Positions 31,066 to 41,575 of a stretch of 64,000 bases of DNA are shown here, piece by piece. This DNA is from Kalaharituber pfeilii (Eukaryota > Ascomycota > Pezizomycetes > Pezizales > Pezizaceae): contig WHUZ01000008.1 of the NCBI GenBank assembly GCA_015179045.1, positions 620,001 to 684,000 on the forward strand, written 5' to 3'. The first letter of the stretch is position 1. The number at the start of each line of letters is the position of its first letter. The notes beneath the pieces are model-generated. The model did no database searches. It was not told where the DNA came from and saw only the letters and a program-made list of their open reading frames with translations. The translations under genes were made by a program, and so were the position numbers.

Positions 31066-34000
31066 ACCGCCCTGCTCTGAGCTTAACCGAGGGCGATATT
31101 CTTCTTTATTATACCAGACCGACCTCCGACTCTCATCTTATTGTCAATGGTTTACTCCGTTCTAGTTCTGTTTGTACTCCTGTTACTATTATGATTGATT
31201 GTGGTGCTTCGTCAAATTTCATAAACCGCTCCTTTATTGACAGACATCCTATACCACTCCTTCGCCACCCTACACCTATTGATCTTAATGTAATTGATGG
31301 TTCTTCTATTTCGTCTGGTTCTGTTACTCATTATACTGTGCCTATAACCCTGTCTATTCACTCACATTCTGAGAAGGTTCCTTTGCATGTTATTTCAATG
31401 AAGGATTATGATATTGTTCTAGGTATTCCTTGGTTGCGTTTGCACAATCCTGTTATCAATTGGGCCAAAGATGAGGTTGACTTTACTTCTGCATTCTGTC
31501 ATTCACGTTGCCTGCCACCCTTGAATATTTCTTCGTTGTCTACTACTCCTTCAGTTTCTCATTCTGAGTCTTCTTGTATGCCGAATCCATTGAATATCTC
31601 GTTTGTGTCAGCTCCTGCTTTTCACCGCTTAGTGAGATCCCGCCGCAAATGTTCAGATTCAGATTCGGAGATAGTTCAGGGCCTTGTCATCGCTACATTG
31701 GATACGCCTAATAAGACGAAGGTTACTCCGATCATCCCAGAGGAATATAAACGCTTTTCTCGCATCTTTTCGGCCACAGAAGCAGCTGTCTTACCTCAGC
31801 ATCAGCCCTGGGACCACAAGATTCCTCTACAACCTGGCACGCATCCTCCGTTCGGTCCGATTTATGCGCTTTCAGAAACCGAACTGCAAGCCCTACGAGA
31901 ATACTTGGATGAGAACTTAGCAAAAGGGTTTATTCGTCAGTCGTCGTCTCCTGCTGGTGCACCAATATTGTTTACTAAGAAGAAGGATGGAAGCCTGCGT
32001 TTATGTGTTGACTACCGAGGGCTAAATCGAATCACAGTAAAGAACCGCTACCCTATACCGCTGATATCAGAGCTCCTAGACCGTGTGCGCGGGGCAAAAT
32101 ATTTTACGAAACTCGATTTGCGAGGGGCATATAACTTGATACGAATTGCTGAAGGCGATGAATGGAAAACGGCGTTCAGAACACGATATGGACACTATGA
32201 GTATAGAGTTATGCCTTTTGGACTAACGAACGCTCCGGCATCATTCCAAGCATTGGTGAACGATATCCTTCGGTCATACCTCGACTATTTTGTTGTTGCC
32301 TTCCTCGATGACATCCTGATCTTCTCGAATACTCTTGAGGAACATAAAGTTCACGTTACCAAGGTATTAGAGAAGCTTGATGAACACAACCTCTTTGTGA
32401 AGCTTGAAAAATGCTCATTCCATGCCAAAGAGGTGGAATTCTTGGGATACGTCATTAGCAGAGAAGGAATAAAGATGGATCCAAGCAAGGTTGAATCAGT
32501 CATAACCTGGCCGACTCCTACGTGTGTTAAGGATATCATGTCATTTTTAGGATTTGCAAACTTCTACCGCCGGTTCATACCACACTACAGCAGTATCATC
32601 GCACCGCTTACTCGCCTACTCAGGAAAGATGCTTCGTTTACATGGACCGATGACTGTCAAAAAGCATTCGAGGCTATTAAGCAGTCCTTCGCTACAGCAG
32701 TGGTCTTAAGACATTTTGATCCTGAATTACCTGCTGTTGTCGAAACCGATGCTTCTGACTTCGCTATCGGTGCCTGCCTGTCCCAATACGATACTGAAGC
32801 AAAGACTCTTCGCCCCATTGCGTTCTACAGCCGAAAGCTACTCCCCGCAGAAGCGAACTATGAGATACATGATAAGGAGCTATTAGCTATAGTTGCCGCC
32901 CTCAGAGAATGGAGAGTTTATCTAGAAGGGGCTAAGCATCAGATACAGATCTACTCTGACCACCAGAACCTTCAGTCATTTACCTCCACGAAAGTCTTGA
33001 ATCGAAGACAGGCCCGCTGGTCAGAAATGCTAGCCTCATATGATTTTGTTATTGTCCATCGCCCTGGTGCGGCTAACTCGCAAGCAGATGCACTATCCCG
33101 ACGACCCGACTACCAAGATCCTACCGCGAAGCAAGAGCACTGTTTGCTTAAACCCCATCAGCTTATACTTGCTGCGGTTGAGCTGAGGAATACTGCGGTT
33201 GAAAAGGATAGTAGTATACTGCAGAAAATTAAGGAAGCATATGAGCAGGACCCATCTTGTGCTAAGTTAAAGTCAGAGCTCACCTCAGGCACAGCGCCTA
33301 AGTTTCGACTGCGTGCATACTCTCTACGCGATGATCTTATTCTCTTTAATGGGCTAATCTTTGTGCCAGATAATAAGGGCTTAAAGGTGGAAATTGTTCG
33401 GATGCACCATGATACACCTACAGCAGGACACCCAGGCCAAGCGAAGACACTAGAACTGATCTCCAGAAACTTCTTTTTCCCTCGTATGAGACAGTTCGTG
33501 GAAACGTACATTCGAACATGCGAGACTTGTGGAAGATGCAAGGCATCAAGACAGCAACCCTTTGGTCAGTTACAATCTCTTTCTGTTCCTCCACACCCCT
33601 GGCATTCAGTATCAATGGATTTCATAGTCAAGCTTCCCTTATCTAAAGACCCGTCATTATCTCCTTCTCCATCCTTCGATTCCATACTCGTTGTAGTTGA
33701 TCGACTCACGAAAATGGCATATTTCATTCCCTGTTGCGAGACCGTCACAGCCCCGGAGCTAGCTCAACTCTACCTCAAGCATGTATTCGTTCATCACGGC
33801 ATTCCCAAAGAGATCGTTACAGATCGTGGAGCAGTATTCGCCTCGAACTTTACTCGCTCACTATGTCAAGCCGCCAATATCGACCAGCAACTCTCAACAG
33901 CTTATCATCCACAAACCGATGGTCAGACCGAGCGTGTGAATCAGATTCTCGAGCAGTACCTTCGAGCATACTGCAACTATCAGCAGGACAATTGGGTTGA

Positions 34001-34727
34001 ACTCCTACCATTAGCTCAGTTTGCCTACAATAATGCTGAACAAAGCAGTATCAAATGCTCACCCTTTTACGCGAACTACGGCTACCACCCAACTCTCAAC
34101 GTCTCGCTGGAAGCATCTGCGAAATCTCCTGCAGTCGATGAACGGGTTCAAGAGCTACGTTCCCTACATTGCCTCTTACAGCACGAAATGAAGTTTGCCC
34201 AGCAACTGCAAGCCCAGTACTACAATCGCGATGTACGCCCAGAGCCTGAAATCAAAGAAGGTGATCGAGTTTGGCTTATTCGAAGGCACATAAAAACGAA
34301 CCGACCCTCCGAGAAGCTCGACTATAAGAAATTAGGACCATTCGAAGTGGAAAAGGTGATCAGCCCAGTAGCCTACAAGTTAAGACTACCCTCATCAATG
34401 CACATTCATCCAGTCTTTCATGTCTCGCTGCTGGAAAAGGCTACCACTGATAATACACTCAGAGAAGAACAACCTGCACCACCGCCTATCATCATTGAGG
34501 GTGAAGCATACTGGGAAGTTGAAGAGGTGGTCAACAGCCGCAGACGTGGGAAGAAGCTGGAGTATGAGGTTAAGTGGAAAGGTTACCCACATCATGACAA
34601 CACTTGGGAACCGGCTCAAGGCCTTAAGAGCATACAAGGAATGATTAACCAATTCCACGAGAAGTACCCGGACAAGCCCGGCCCCACAAAGCCAAAAAGG
34701 GGGGGGAAAGGCTCCGCCGCTCAGTGA
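31029..34727 (+). CDS. pol: Pol polyprotein of the intact Gypsy (PR-RT-RH-IN-chromodomain)
   Basis: The frame is open from 31029; the first ATG is at 31191, already within the protease (IMIDCGASSNFI, catalytic Asp), so translation probably enters from gag by -1 frameshifting. Numbered from that ATG: reverse transcriptase with LCVDYRGLN, FTKLDLRGAYN and FLDD (about residue 371); RNase H from VVETDASDFAIGACLSQ (about 518); integrase zinc HHCC (H..H, CETCGRC; about 740-785), then catalytic Asp in SMDFI, Asp in VTDRGAVFAS and TDGQTERVNQ before the Glu; and a C-terminal chromodomain (WEVEEVVNSRR, YEVKWKGYPHHDNTWEP; about 1108-1160). The chromodomain probably guides integration to marked chromatin. 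No disruption was seen over the 1178 codons from that ATG. Confidence 0.96.
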   Translation, partial: GQFGERASSDELNRPALSLTEGDILLYYTRPTSDSHLIVNGLLRSSSVCTPVTIMIDCGASSNFINRSFIDRHPIPLLRHPTPIDLNVIDGSSISSGSVTHYTVPITLSIHSHSEKVPLHVISMKDYDIVLGIPWLRLHNPVINWAKDEVDFTSAFCHSRCLPPLNISSLSTTPSVSHSESSCMPNPLNISFVSAPAFHRLVRSRRKCSDSDSEIVQGLVIATLDTPNKTKVTPIIPEEYKRFSRIFSATEAAVLPQHQPWDHKIPLQPGTHPPFGPIYALSETELQALREYLDENLAKGFIRQSSSPAGAPILFTKKKDGSLRLCVDYRGLNRITVKNRYPIPLISELLDRVRGAKYFTKLDLRGAYNLIRIAEGDEWKTAFRTRYGHYEYRVMPFGLTNAPASFQALVNDILRSYLDYFVVAFLDDILIFSNTLEEHKVHVTKVLEKLDEHNLFVKLEKCSFHAKEVEFLGYVISREGIKMDPSKVESVITWPTPTCVKDIMSFLGFANFYRRFIPHYSSIIAPLTRLLRKDASFTWTDDCQKAFEAIKQSFATAVVLRHFDPELPAVVETDASDFAIGACLSQYDTEAKTLRPIAFYSRKLLPAEANYEIHDKELLAIVAALREWRVYLEGAKHQIQIYSDHQNLQSFTSTKVLNRRQARWSEMLASYDFVIVHRPGAANSQADALSRRPDYQDPTAKQEHCLLKPHQLILAAVELRNTAVEKDSSILQKIKEAYEQDPSCAKLKSELTSGTAPKFRLRAYSLRDDLILFNGLIFVPDNKGLKVEIVRMHHDTPTAGHPGQAKTLELISRNFFFPRMRQFVETYIRTCETCGRCKASRQQPFGQLQSLSVPPHPWHSVSMDFIVKLPLSKDPSLSPSPSFDSILVVVDRLTKMAYFIPCCETVTAPELAQLYLKHVFVHHGIPKEIVTDRGAVFASNFTRSLCQAANIDQQLSTAYHPQTDGQTERVNQILEQYLRAYCNYQQDNWVELLPLAQFAYNNAEQSSIKCSPFYANYGYHPTLNVSLEASAKSPAVDERVQELRSLHCLLQHEMKFAQQLQAQYYNRDVRPEPEIKEGDRVWLIRRHIKTNRPSEKLDYKKLGPFEVEKVISPVAYKLRLPSSMHIHPVFHVSLLEKATTDNTLREEQPAPPPIIIEGEAYWEVEEVVNSRRRGKKLEYEVKWKGYPHHDNTWEPAQGLKSIQGMINQFHEKYPDKPGPTKPKRGGKGSAAQ

Positions 34728-34910
34728 TAACCTGTCTTTTCTTGTCGTCTGTTACCCTGAATTTGTGCTATTACGAGTGTTCTTGTTTACTTATTGCATG
34801 TCATTCGCTCATGTGTTTTCTATGCTCCATCGTCATGTCATTCTCTTGTGTATTCCCTATATTCTACACCACGGCCTGATCAGGAGCTCAGGCTAGAAGA
34901 GGGGAGATAC

Positions 34911-35305
34911 TGTCATGCCGCAATAGGAAATAACAGGGATTAGTTCTTGGTAACAACCATGCAGTGATCGACCCGAACCACAGAATGCTCTCGAACCGCC
35001 GCCATAGCTCTACATCATTCCACATCATTCTACAGCATTCTACAAGCACTCTTCTATGTCGTCATGTATGTTTCTATTTCCATCTGTCTTCTTCTATGTC
35101 GTCATGTCGAAGTTCATGCAATACTCGTACCTGCTACTTCTGTTCACTCTCTCTCGTCTATATATACCTCTTCTACCCGCCTGTATGTAGTCTCCACTGG
35201 TCAACGTACGCTCATTCTCTCTTCTACCTTGTCCCTCTCTGTCCCTGCTGTCTCGTAGCACCCGCGATCGTGCCTTCACCTACTGATCCCAGCATCGCCC
35301 TTACA
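34911..35305 (+). repeat. 3' LTR of the intact Gypsy
   Basis: A direct copy of the 5' LTR, preceded by a purine-rich tract (AGAAGAGGGGAGATAC) that would prime plus-strand DNA synthesis. It is followed by the target duplication CGCTT. Confidence 0.95.
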
Positions 35306-35310
35306 CGCTT

Positions 35311-36824
35311 ATGCAATGCAAGCGATATGTGAGCCGACGCTGGCAGGCGGTCAATTTATGAGACATCGCAGTAACTGTTGACGTATGGAGCTGAGAAGGA
35401 GCCTGAACTTCCATGACAGTAATATTTGGAATAAAGCATTTGGCAGCTTCAGCAAATGGAAGAAGTTTGGTAAGAAGAATTTCGTTTAAGTATCTATACC
35501 AATCAACTCCACCTTTGCTTTCCTCTCTAGAAAAAGCTCCGTTCTTCACATTAAATTTCCAGGTTGGCTTTCTCCCACCTAGAAGCAGCTGCAGAGTTAG
35601 TAGAAGCTATTACCGGGTGGAAAATTCGACTGAAAAAACAGCTGCCAACCCGCGTGCAAAAAAGCTGCCTACCCGGGTGCAAGCCCGGGTGCAAAACAGC
35701 TGCAAAAATCGAATGAAAAAACAGCTGCCAACCCGGGTGCACAAACAGCTGCCAACCCGCGTGCAAAAAAAAGCTGCCAACCCGGGTGCAAGCCCGGGTG
35801 CAAAACAGCTGCAAAAATCCAATGAAAAAACAGCTGCCAACCCGGGTGCACAAACAGCTGCCAACCCGTGTGCAAAAAAAAAGCTGCCAACTCGGGTGCA
35901 AAATTCGAGTGAAAAAACAGCTGCCAACTCGGGTGCAAAAATCGACTGCAAAATGCCTGCCAAAACGGCTGCTGTAAGAGTAGAAGAAATCTCCACACAC
36001 TTACCTGTATTCCGAAGTCCCATTCTTCTCATCATAGTATTGAGTTCCCACTGTGTCTTGCACTCTTCCTCAATAGCAGTACTAATCAGATTCACTTCTT
36101 TTTCTGCCCGTTGCTTTTCCTTTTTGGTTTCTGGTTTCCAGATATGACAAGGTCCTTTAAAGTCATATGTGAAGCATCCCCAGAACATGAACTCAGAGTA
36201 TCCTTTCCACCGCTCTCGAACACAGGATTTAATGCAGACTTCATGTGGCTGTCTCCATACCTTTAAGAATTTTGTTAGTTATTTTGCTTAGATATAAATA
36301 TAGTAGCAACTTACCCTATAACTTCCTCTTCTATGCCCTAATACCACTGAAGTTTCATCTGTCCAAACCACTCGTTTCCAATCCTCAAGAGTCCAATGCT
36401 GATATCGTAAAGCAAACTGATAACGTGCTTCTCTCATTTCTTTTGTCAAGCCAGGCTTTCGTGTAGGTTTGGTTTTTCTGAATCCATGTTTTCGTAGTAC
36501 CTTCCATGCGCTATAGCGAGATATATTAAATTGAACAGCTAGTGAACGAACTGACTTTTCCCGACCATAACGATCATACTTGATAGCCTCAATCAATTTT
36601 TGTTCCACCTCAGGTGTAATTTTTTTACGCCTTCCAGAGCGTGGGGTATCAATAACATGAAATGAAGAGAGAGGGGTTCCAGGATACCAGCCTCGTTCAA
36701 GTGCTTTATTATAAAGATTGGTAACCTGTCGAGAGGTAATTCCAGTTTGCCGCTGAATCTCAACAAGACACTCTCCTACTGCCTTCAAAATCACTGCTTG
36801 AGCTCTAGTTACAATATCAAACAT
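35311..36824 (-). pseudogene. Tc1/mariner DDE transposase, interrupted by Gypsy
   Basis: ATG at 36824. Exon 1 (36824-36315) has a helix-turn-helix region (VEIQRQTGITSRQVTNLYNK), FRKTKPTRKPGLTKEMREAR and the first catalytic Asp in VVWTDETSVV. Intron 1 (36314-36261) starts GTAAGT. Exon 2 (36260-36005) has MFWGCFTYDFKGPCHIWK. Intron 2 (36004-35579) starts GTAAGT, has TACTAAC-like and CTGCAG/TCTAG acceptors, and is filled with tandem repeats. Exon 3 (35578-35311) has KGGVDWYRYLNEILLTKLLP and then VMEVQAPSQ where this family has an Asp before NAPSH. The frame then decays and the copy is cut by the Gypsy insertion, so the third acidic residue is lost. Splice phases agree on both introns. Confidence 0.88.
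35628..35960. repeat. Minisatellite inside intron 2 of the Tc1 transposase
   Basis: About a dozen copies of a core of about 20 bp, CAGCTGCCAACCCGGGTGCA, separated by A-rich spacers and arranged partly as a higher-order repeat. For example, the block from CCCGGGTGCAAGCCCGGGTG through AAAATCSAATGAAAAAA occurs twice. The repeats give long open frames in several directions that have no protein meaning. Confidence 0.85.
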
Positions 36825-36914
36825 CTTAATAAGCTGAATAATGAAAACTGAAAAACAGGAGCTTAAGAATGAGAGATAGAGAAGAGTTGGAGAACACAGT
36901 AGGAGAATGCAGCT

Positions 36915-37266
36915 AGAAAACGAGAGCTGGCGAAGGAGAGCTGGCGGAGAGCCAGCGTAGGAGAGCTGGCGAAGGAGAGCCAGCGAAGGAGAGCTGGCGA
37001 AGGAGAGCTGGCGAAGGAGAGCTGGCGAAGGAGAGCTGGCGAAGGAGAGCCGGCGAAGGAGAGCTGGCGAAGGAGAGCCGGCGAAGGAGAGCCAGCGAAG
37101 GAGAGCCGGCGAAGGAGAGCCGGCGAAGGAGAGCCAGCGAAGGAGAGCCGGCGAAGGAGAGCCAGCGAAGGAGAGCTGGCAAAGGAGAGCTGGTGAAGGA
37201 GAGCCAGCGAAGGAGAGCTGGCGAAGGAGAGCCAGCGAAGGAGAGCTGGCGAAGGAGAGCTGGAGA
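36915..37266. repeat. 15-bp minisatellite upstream of the Tc1 transposase
   Basis: About 23 tandem copies of the 15-mer GGAGAGC(T/C)(G/A)GCGAA in near-perfect register, 5' of the transposase ATG. Because the period is a multiple of three, frames stay open on both strands (SFASSP-like repeats in the antisense frame). This is not evidence for a protein. Confidence 0.9.
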
Positions 37267-37318
37267 ACAAGAGTGCTTAAGCTATAATGTGGGGTTGAAT
37301 GCGGGGTTGACCAGCTTG

Positions 37319-38800
37319 TTATGCATAGTAATGCATATTTCGTTTGCATATGCGCCAAGCTACGCTATTCCAAAAACGCAAGGTGGAAATTACTTTTCTG
37401 CCACACCTCCGTTGTTGCTGCTTCAAGTGAAATACTCTTGCAACCAAATCAGGGCGGTCCGTAGCAGTTTGCGTAGGAAGCAACTCGCGAGTGATCTCCT
37501 CCCATCTTGGATTAGCCGTAAAAGTGATGAAGAGTGAAGGACTCCCAAAATGACGGACAATGGCCATGGAATCCTGAAACAGTTGTGTCATAAACCTATC
37601 TCCACCACTATAGCTGCTAGGGAAGATTACACGACGGCCTAAGGCAGAGGTATCCATATCCTGCCTCAGGATTGCATCAGCTAAACCATTATAAAGCTCA
37701 GAACGGATGTTTGACTGATGTGTATGTAGCCATGTGAGCTTGTTTTGATCACAAACAGCCCATGCATCCACAACATATTGTTGAAATAGTCGCTGAGCCT
37801 GGAACAATGTGTATGGTTCATTCCGCCGCATATGTAACCTGAAGCGATAATAGGATCGCTGGGAGAGACGTGTGCGCTGGCGATTTCCGCATTCATTTTG
37901 CAACCGCAAGCCCCAATGCCAACCTGCCTCACCATGTGGGAAGAGGAGGACGTAGTGTAATGGCATGTATGCAGCATGGTTAGGATTGATAAAGCTGAAT
38001 TTCTCTGCCCCAGTTGCAGTACGGGAAGCCAAAACGATATCTCGGAACCCTTGAGCACCATATTCATCTGGAATGATAATAGCAACCTCATCACTGGTAG
38101 GTAAATTCTCACGCCGTTTATCTGCACCTTTTTTTCTCCTATAGTCAGCAACTTCTCATGGCATTTTATTGTAAATCTGCACCTTACCTTTTTCCACGAT
38201 CAACCGCATTTGTGGATTTAAGATAACCCTTGCCTCCTGATTACTCCGAGAAGCCTGATCCAAACGCTCCTTTGCAGTCAGATAGATGGGGTAAAAGGGA
38301 TTGACATTTCTTATCTCTTCAAATAGCTGCTGTAGAAGGTTTGTGTCAAGTGCTTCTTGTTGCTCGCTCTGCGAATGTGCTGCATATTCAGGATCATAGA
38401 TGTATAATTGTGAGAACCGTGGAACTGAGGTAGCCTGAGGTAGCCAGATTCAAAGGGCGCTGAACATGATAGAGTTCACCATGGATCTGAAAACATTCGA
38501 TACCATGTGGCAAGGCTGCTAGGCGAGGATCAGGTTTATATTTGATTGATGTAAATGCTAGAGCGGTATTGTACTTGCGGATGTGCTTCCGAAAAGCCTT
38601 TGCCACATTATCAGACTCATTGAATAATGCATAGAGAAGAGGAGGCAACTCTTTTAATAACTGCGGACGAACATCCCCTTCTTTACAACATGTTGTAAAC
38701 CGTGTATTGCGAACTGTAGACTGGTATGAGCGTTCCCCCTTCCAGTGTAGAGCTCCACACTGTGAACACTCAATATCCATCGAACCCAAATTTAGCACCC
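37319..38800 (-). pseudogene. Helitron replicase (RepHel) N-terminal remnant
   Basis: On the minus strand: a zinc motif CSQCGALHWKGE then TTCCKEG (38760-38690), ALAFTSIKYKPDPRL and CFQIHGELYHVQRPL (38580-38460), LQQLFEEIRNVNPFYPIYLT (38330-38270), then MPLHYVLLFPHGEAGWHWGL (37970-37900), SQRSYYRFRLHMRR, GDRFMTQLFQDSMAI and SLFITFTANPRWEEITREL (37540-37480). These are in the order of the Helitron_like_N region of fungal Helitrons, which replicate by rolling circle. A stop at about 38157 and a frameshift near 37400 break it. The HUH nuclease motif and the helicase are not present, as the copy ends beside the 15-bp minisatellite. Confidence 0.88.
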
Positions 38801-39830
38801 GCCATTCTGAAAAAGCTGATATAAATGCTCGAGTCTGAGGAATGTCGGCCGGTGGTTGTAATTGATAGGATGCAGAGGCGGAGTCAGCGGGTGCTGTAGT
38901 AGAAGATAATTGTGTTGTTTGAGTAATTCTCCTTCTTCGGTGTGATACCTAAGAAGATATTAGTATAAGCTACACCTATATCATAGAAACGGAAACTCCA
39001 GTAGATACCAAACATGATTGACAGGTCTTCCGAAAACTGCGCCTGCGACCAGATACAGTGAATTCTGATATTGGTTTCACCAGGTGGCAACGTATGCAAC
39101 GTGAAGTATCCATGATATTGAAATCGAAAGCGAAGAAATGAAGAATGTGTAGGATGGAGAGAAACGAAGGATGGAAAGCAGGAGATAGATGCTACTGTTG
39201 CCACAATGGCGGTTGCGTAGGCCAAGTCGCAGCAGTGCTAGAACTATCGCTATCGCTAGACATAGCGTACTACTACTATCAGGCACTCAGTACATTATAA
39301 GTAGAACCGTGCGCAAACATGTAACATCGACTCCATCATCATACAAATGGTATTCAGTTTTCTTTTCTCCCCTGGAAAATGGAGAAATCATGAAATTGGA
39401 ATCCTCCAGATGGGTCGATCATTTTCGATTGTCTGCAGAGAACTTTCTTATTTTTACCAGTCTGAAGGCTACGTAGAAATTTGCTTTTTCTCTAGTTCCA
39501 GTTTTAGAGAGTTCAGGTGACTTAGCTACACCTAATTTAGGTTAGACCAAGAGCTGACGCATGACCTAAAATCTGAACCGAATAGAAGGCACCTTAGTTT
39601 ACCGGTTTCTTGTTCCCTGTGTTGATTTTTTGTCGATATCTGGAAGGGGGATTTTAATTGTCGGGAATATTTGTCCGCAAGAAAATGAATTGAAGCAAGT
39701 GTTAAAAAATTTTTAGAATACCGCCATAATATAAGTGCTTCTCAAAATTTTATTTCCCAGCATATTGGATCACTTTCTGGTAGAAAGAAAATGACGTCCA
39801 AAAAAATCACATCATCAATTGACTTCAAAG
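38801..39830. other. No further gene recognised
   Basis: The first few hundred bases may be the N-terminal exon region of the Helitron protein (a splice-like pattern near 38940), but no motif supports it. From 39300 on, only AT-rich spacer. Confidence 0.4.
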
Positions 39831-39832
39831 TA

Positions 39833-40221
39833 CAGTTTTCCCTTGCCGGACCTCGTTGTACCGGAAACATCTCAGGTTGCTGCATCCCGCTCCCATACGA
39901 AACCCTCTTGCTATACCGGACGCACTAAGAATACCGGACCGGACAGGAATTGCCAGGCACGTACCCCCCTGTCTCCACACAAAAATATTTGCTACACAGG
40001 ATACACTAACACTGATACGTCCAATCTTGGCTACCCAACATTGCATTCACCTTGCAGATACTGACTAAACTTAACATTACATAATTAAATTAGGCTGTCG
40101 TTGTCGATCCACTTCCCAATTACAATTTTTGCTGCCCATCTCTATTCTATTCTGCCAAGCATTTTATTCTATAACGGAACCTTGCTATACCGGCCGGTTT
40201 TTATATAGCAAGGGAAAACTG
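39833..40221. mobile_element. MITE of the 'TTGCTATACCGGA' family, best-preserved copy
   Basis: 389 bp with termini CAGTTTTCCCTTGC on both ends in inverted orientation, each next to TA (39831-39832 and 40222-40223). The interior repeats CTTGCTATACCGG at both sides, which extends the inverted repeat in a broken way. No transposase. Pogo-like by its CAGT start and TA duplication. Confidence 0.85.
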
Positions 40222-40223
40222 TA

Positions 40224-40572
40224 TATAGAGAGGTCAAGGTACATCAGAGAACCTATTCCGCATTATTAACCGACCGTTTTACAAACTGTTGCACCAAAAG
40301 GTAGAACTACCAGTGACCGTGGGTAGTACCGTCGGGATAAGCATATAGGATTATCCTGGCGTGCGGGTTTAGGTTGCTTCGCAAGCTGCTTATTACCAGT
40401 GCCTCGGGACCCGTGGAAGTGCGTCTGGCGTATGATACAGACTTGCCGCGCTCGCCTACCGTGCAAACCACCACGCCTTACGACATTTCGTCCATGTCGC
40501 GCAACCCGTAATCCGCGCCTGCGCAATTCGAAAGTTTCATAGCAGGATATGGAAGCAGCTCGGTAGGTACGA
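40224..40572. other. No gene recognised
   Basis: No gene, RNA or repeat supported. Confidence 0.4.
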
Positions 40573-40588
40573 GGGCAACCATATGGGT

Positions 40589-40659
40589 TTTTTTTCTTTC
40601 TTTTCTCTCTTAATATCACATAACCATGCTTGCTGCCTGTTTGCCAGGGCCATGGCAGG
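40589..40659 (-). mobile_element. LINE-B 3' tail insertion, diverged
   Basis: A T-rich end, TAATATCACATAACCATGCT, TGCTGCCTGTTTGCC and CCATGGCAGGG, the LINE-B tail in reverse with several changes. Flanking repeats near 40573-40588 and 40660-40674 (GCAACC(A/G)TAT(G/A)GGT) form a TSD with two mismatches, so this is an older insertion. Confidence 0.8.
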
Positions 40660-40675
40660 GCAACCGTATAGGGTC

Positions 40676-41566
40676 AACAGGTGCTGTGGTATGAAGGGTG
40701 CACACAAGGCCGTTGAATCAACACTGCCGAGAAGGCAGGAAGATAATCTCTTATTTTTTTTTTTTGGGGGGGGTCGCTTACACGGATACAGGCTAGCAGC
40801 CGGAGGCACGAAATAAGATGTGAATCGCGGGTCTTGCACGTGTGAACTGATTGCGGGATCTGATTGCGGGAAAAACAATAAGCCGGAGGCTGAGAGAGCT
40901 TGAGGGGGAGGGTGCAAGGACGTGAGGAGTTCGTTTTGGCAGTGTCGGAGGCATGTGCAAGTGGGCATTGAAAGATCAACGGCGGAGAAGGACGGATGGG
41001 TATACGAAACCAGGATGGGTAGGCAGGTCGGAGGAAGGGGCCTTCTTCAGCGCATGCTTACGTTAGCCGTCCCTCCGCAATCGCTATCTCCCAACTGGCA
41101 TGTATACGAGCGCTCGGGGTAAAAGTACGTGGGTGCTGTCAAGTGACTCCACACTGCGGAAATAGACTACCCTACGACGAAATAAGGTACACTTCGTTCC
41201 GAAGGTATAATGGCAACCTCGTTACAAAAAAAAAAAAGCAGTTCTTGTTACTGATGACCTCGCGATAAGGCCTATTCAGGAACAGACTAGCCTTCAAATC
41301 ACCTGAATTCTCCTGCTCAGGTGGGGCACTTACCTCTCGCCTCTTCACGCAGCTCATTTTACCATCGGTCATTCTACTTCTCGTATACGCCTTCCTATAT
41401 ATTCGTCGCTATACTAAGGCCATGCCGACGCCTAGAACGCAAAGGATTCACACAGCCTCAATTACGGATAATTCCAAGCGGAAGCGTATAGAATACTCAC
41501 AACCGGTGTTTAGTAAGTCTGTCCTTCGCTTTCTAACGCTTGCCAAAAACGTGTTTCCAATCTGAA
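40676..41566. other. No gene recognised
   Basis: No coding region or named repeat found. A G-run at about 40765-40775 follows a T-run, without a clear LINE tail. Confidence 0.4.
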
Positions 41567-41575
41567 TGCTAAGAA

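Larger units (their letters stand above)
29533..35305 (+). mobile_element. Complete Gypsy LTR retrotransposon (chromovirus)
   Basis: A 5.77-kb element with two 395-bp LTRs (29533-29927 and 34911-35305) that start TGTCATG and end TTACA. They look identical base for base, so the insertion is recent. The 5-bp target duplication CGCTT is at 29528-29532 and 35306-35310. The order is LTR, gag, pol (protease, reverse transcriptase, RNase H, integrase, chromodomain), purine tract AGAAGAGGGGAGATAC, LTR. All frames are open, so it could be active. Position 35311 onward is a Tc1/mariner pseudogene, which the element interrupts. Confidence 0.97.

Noticed and set aside
35551..36188. Long frames with PELAAVF/FCTRVGSC repeats around 35.6-36.0 kb
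   Set aside because: Translations of the intronic minisatellite; splice signals remove it and restore the transposase.
36863..37358. Repeated SFASSP/SPALLR-type proteins
   Set aside because: Pure by-products of the 15-bp minisatellite; the real transposase ATG is at 36824.
37319..39225. Possible complete Helitron
   Set aside because: Only the N-terminal zinc and Helitron_like_N region is present; no HUH nuclease, helicase, CTRR end hairpin or clear 5'-TC terminus was found.
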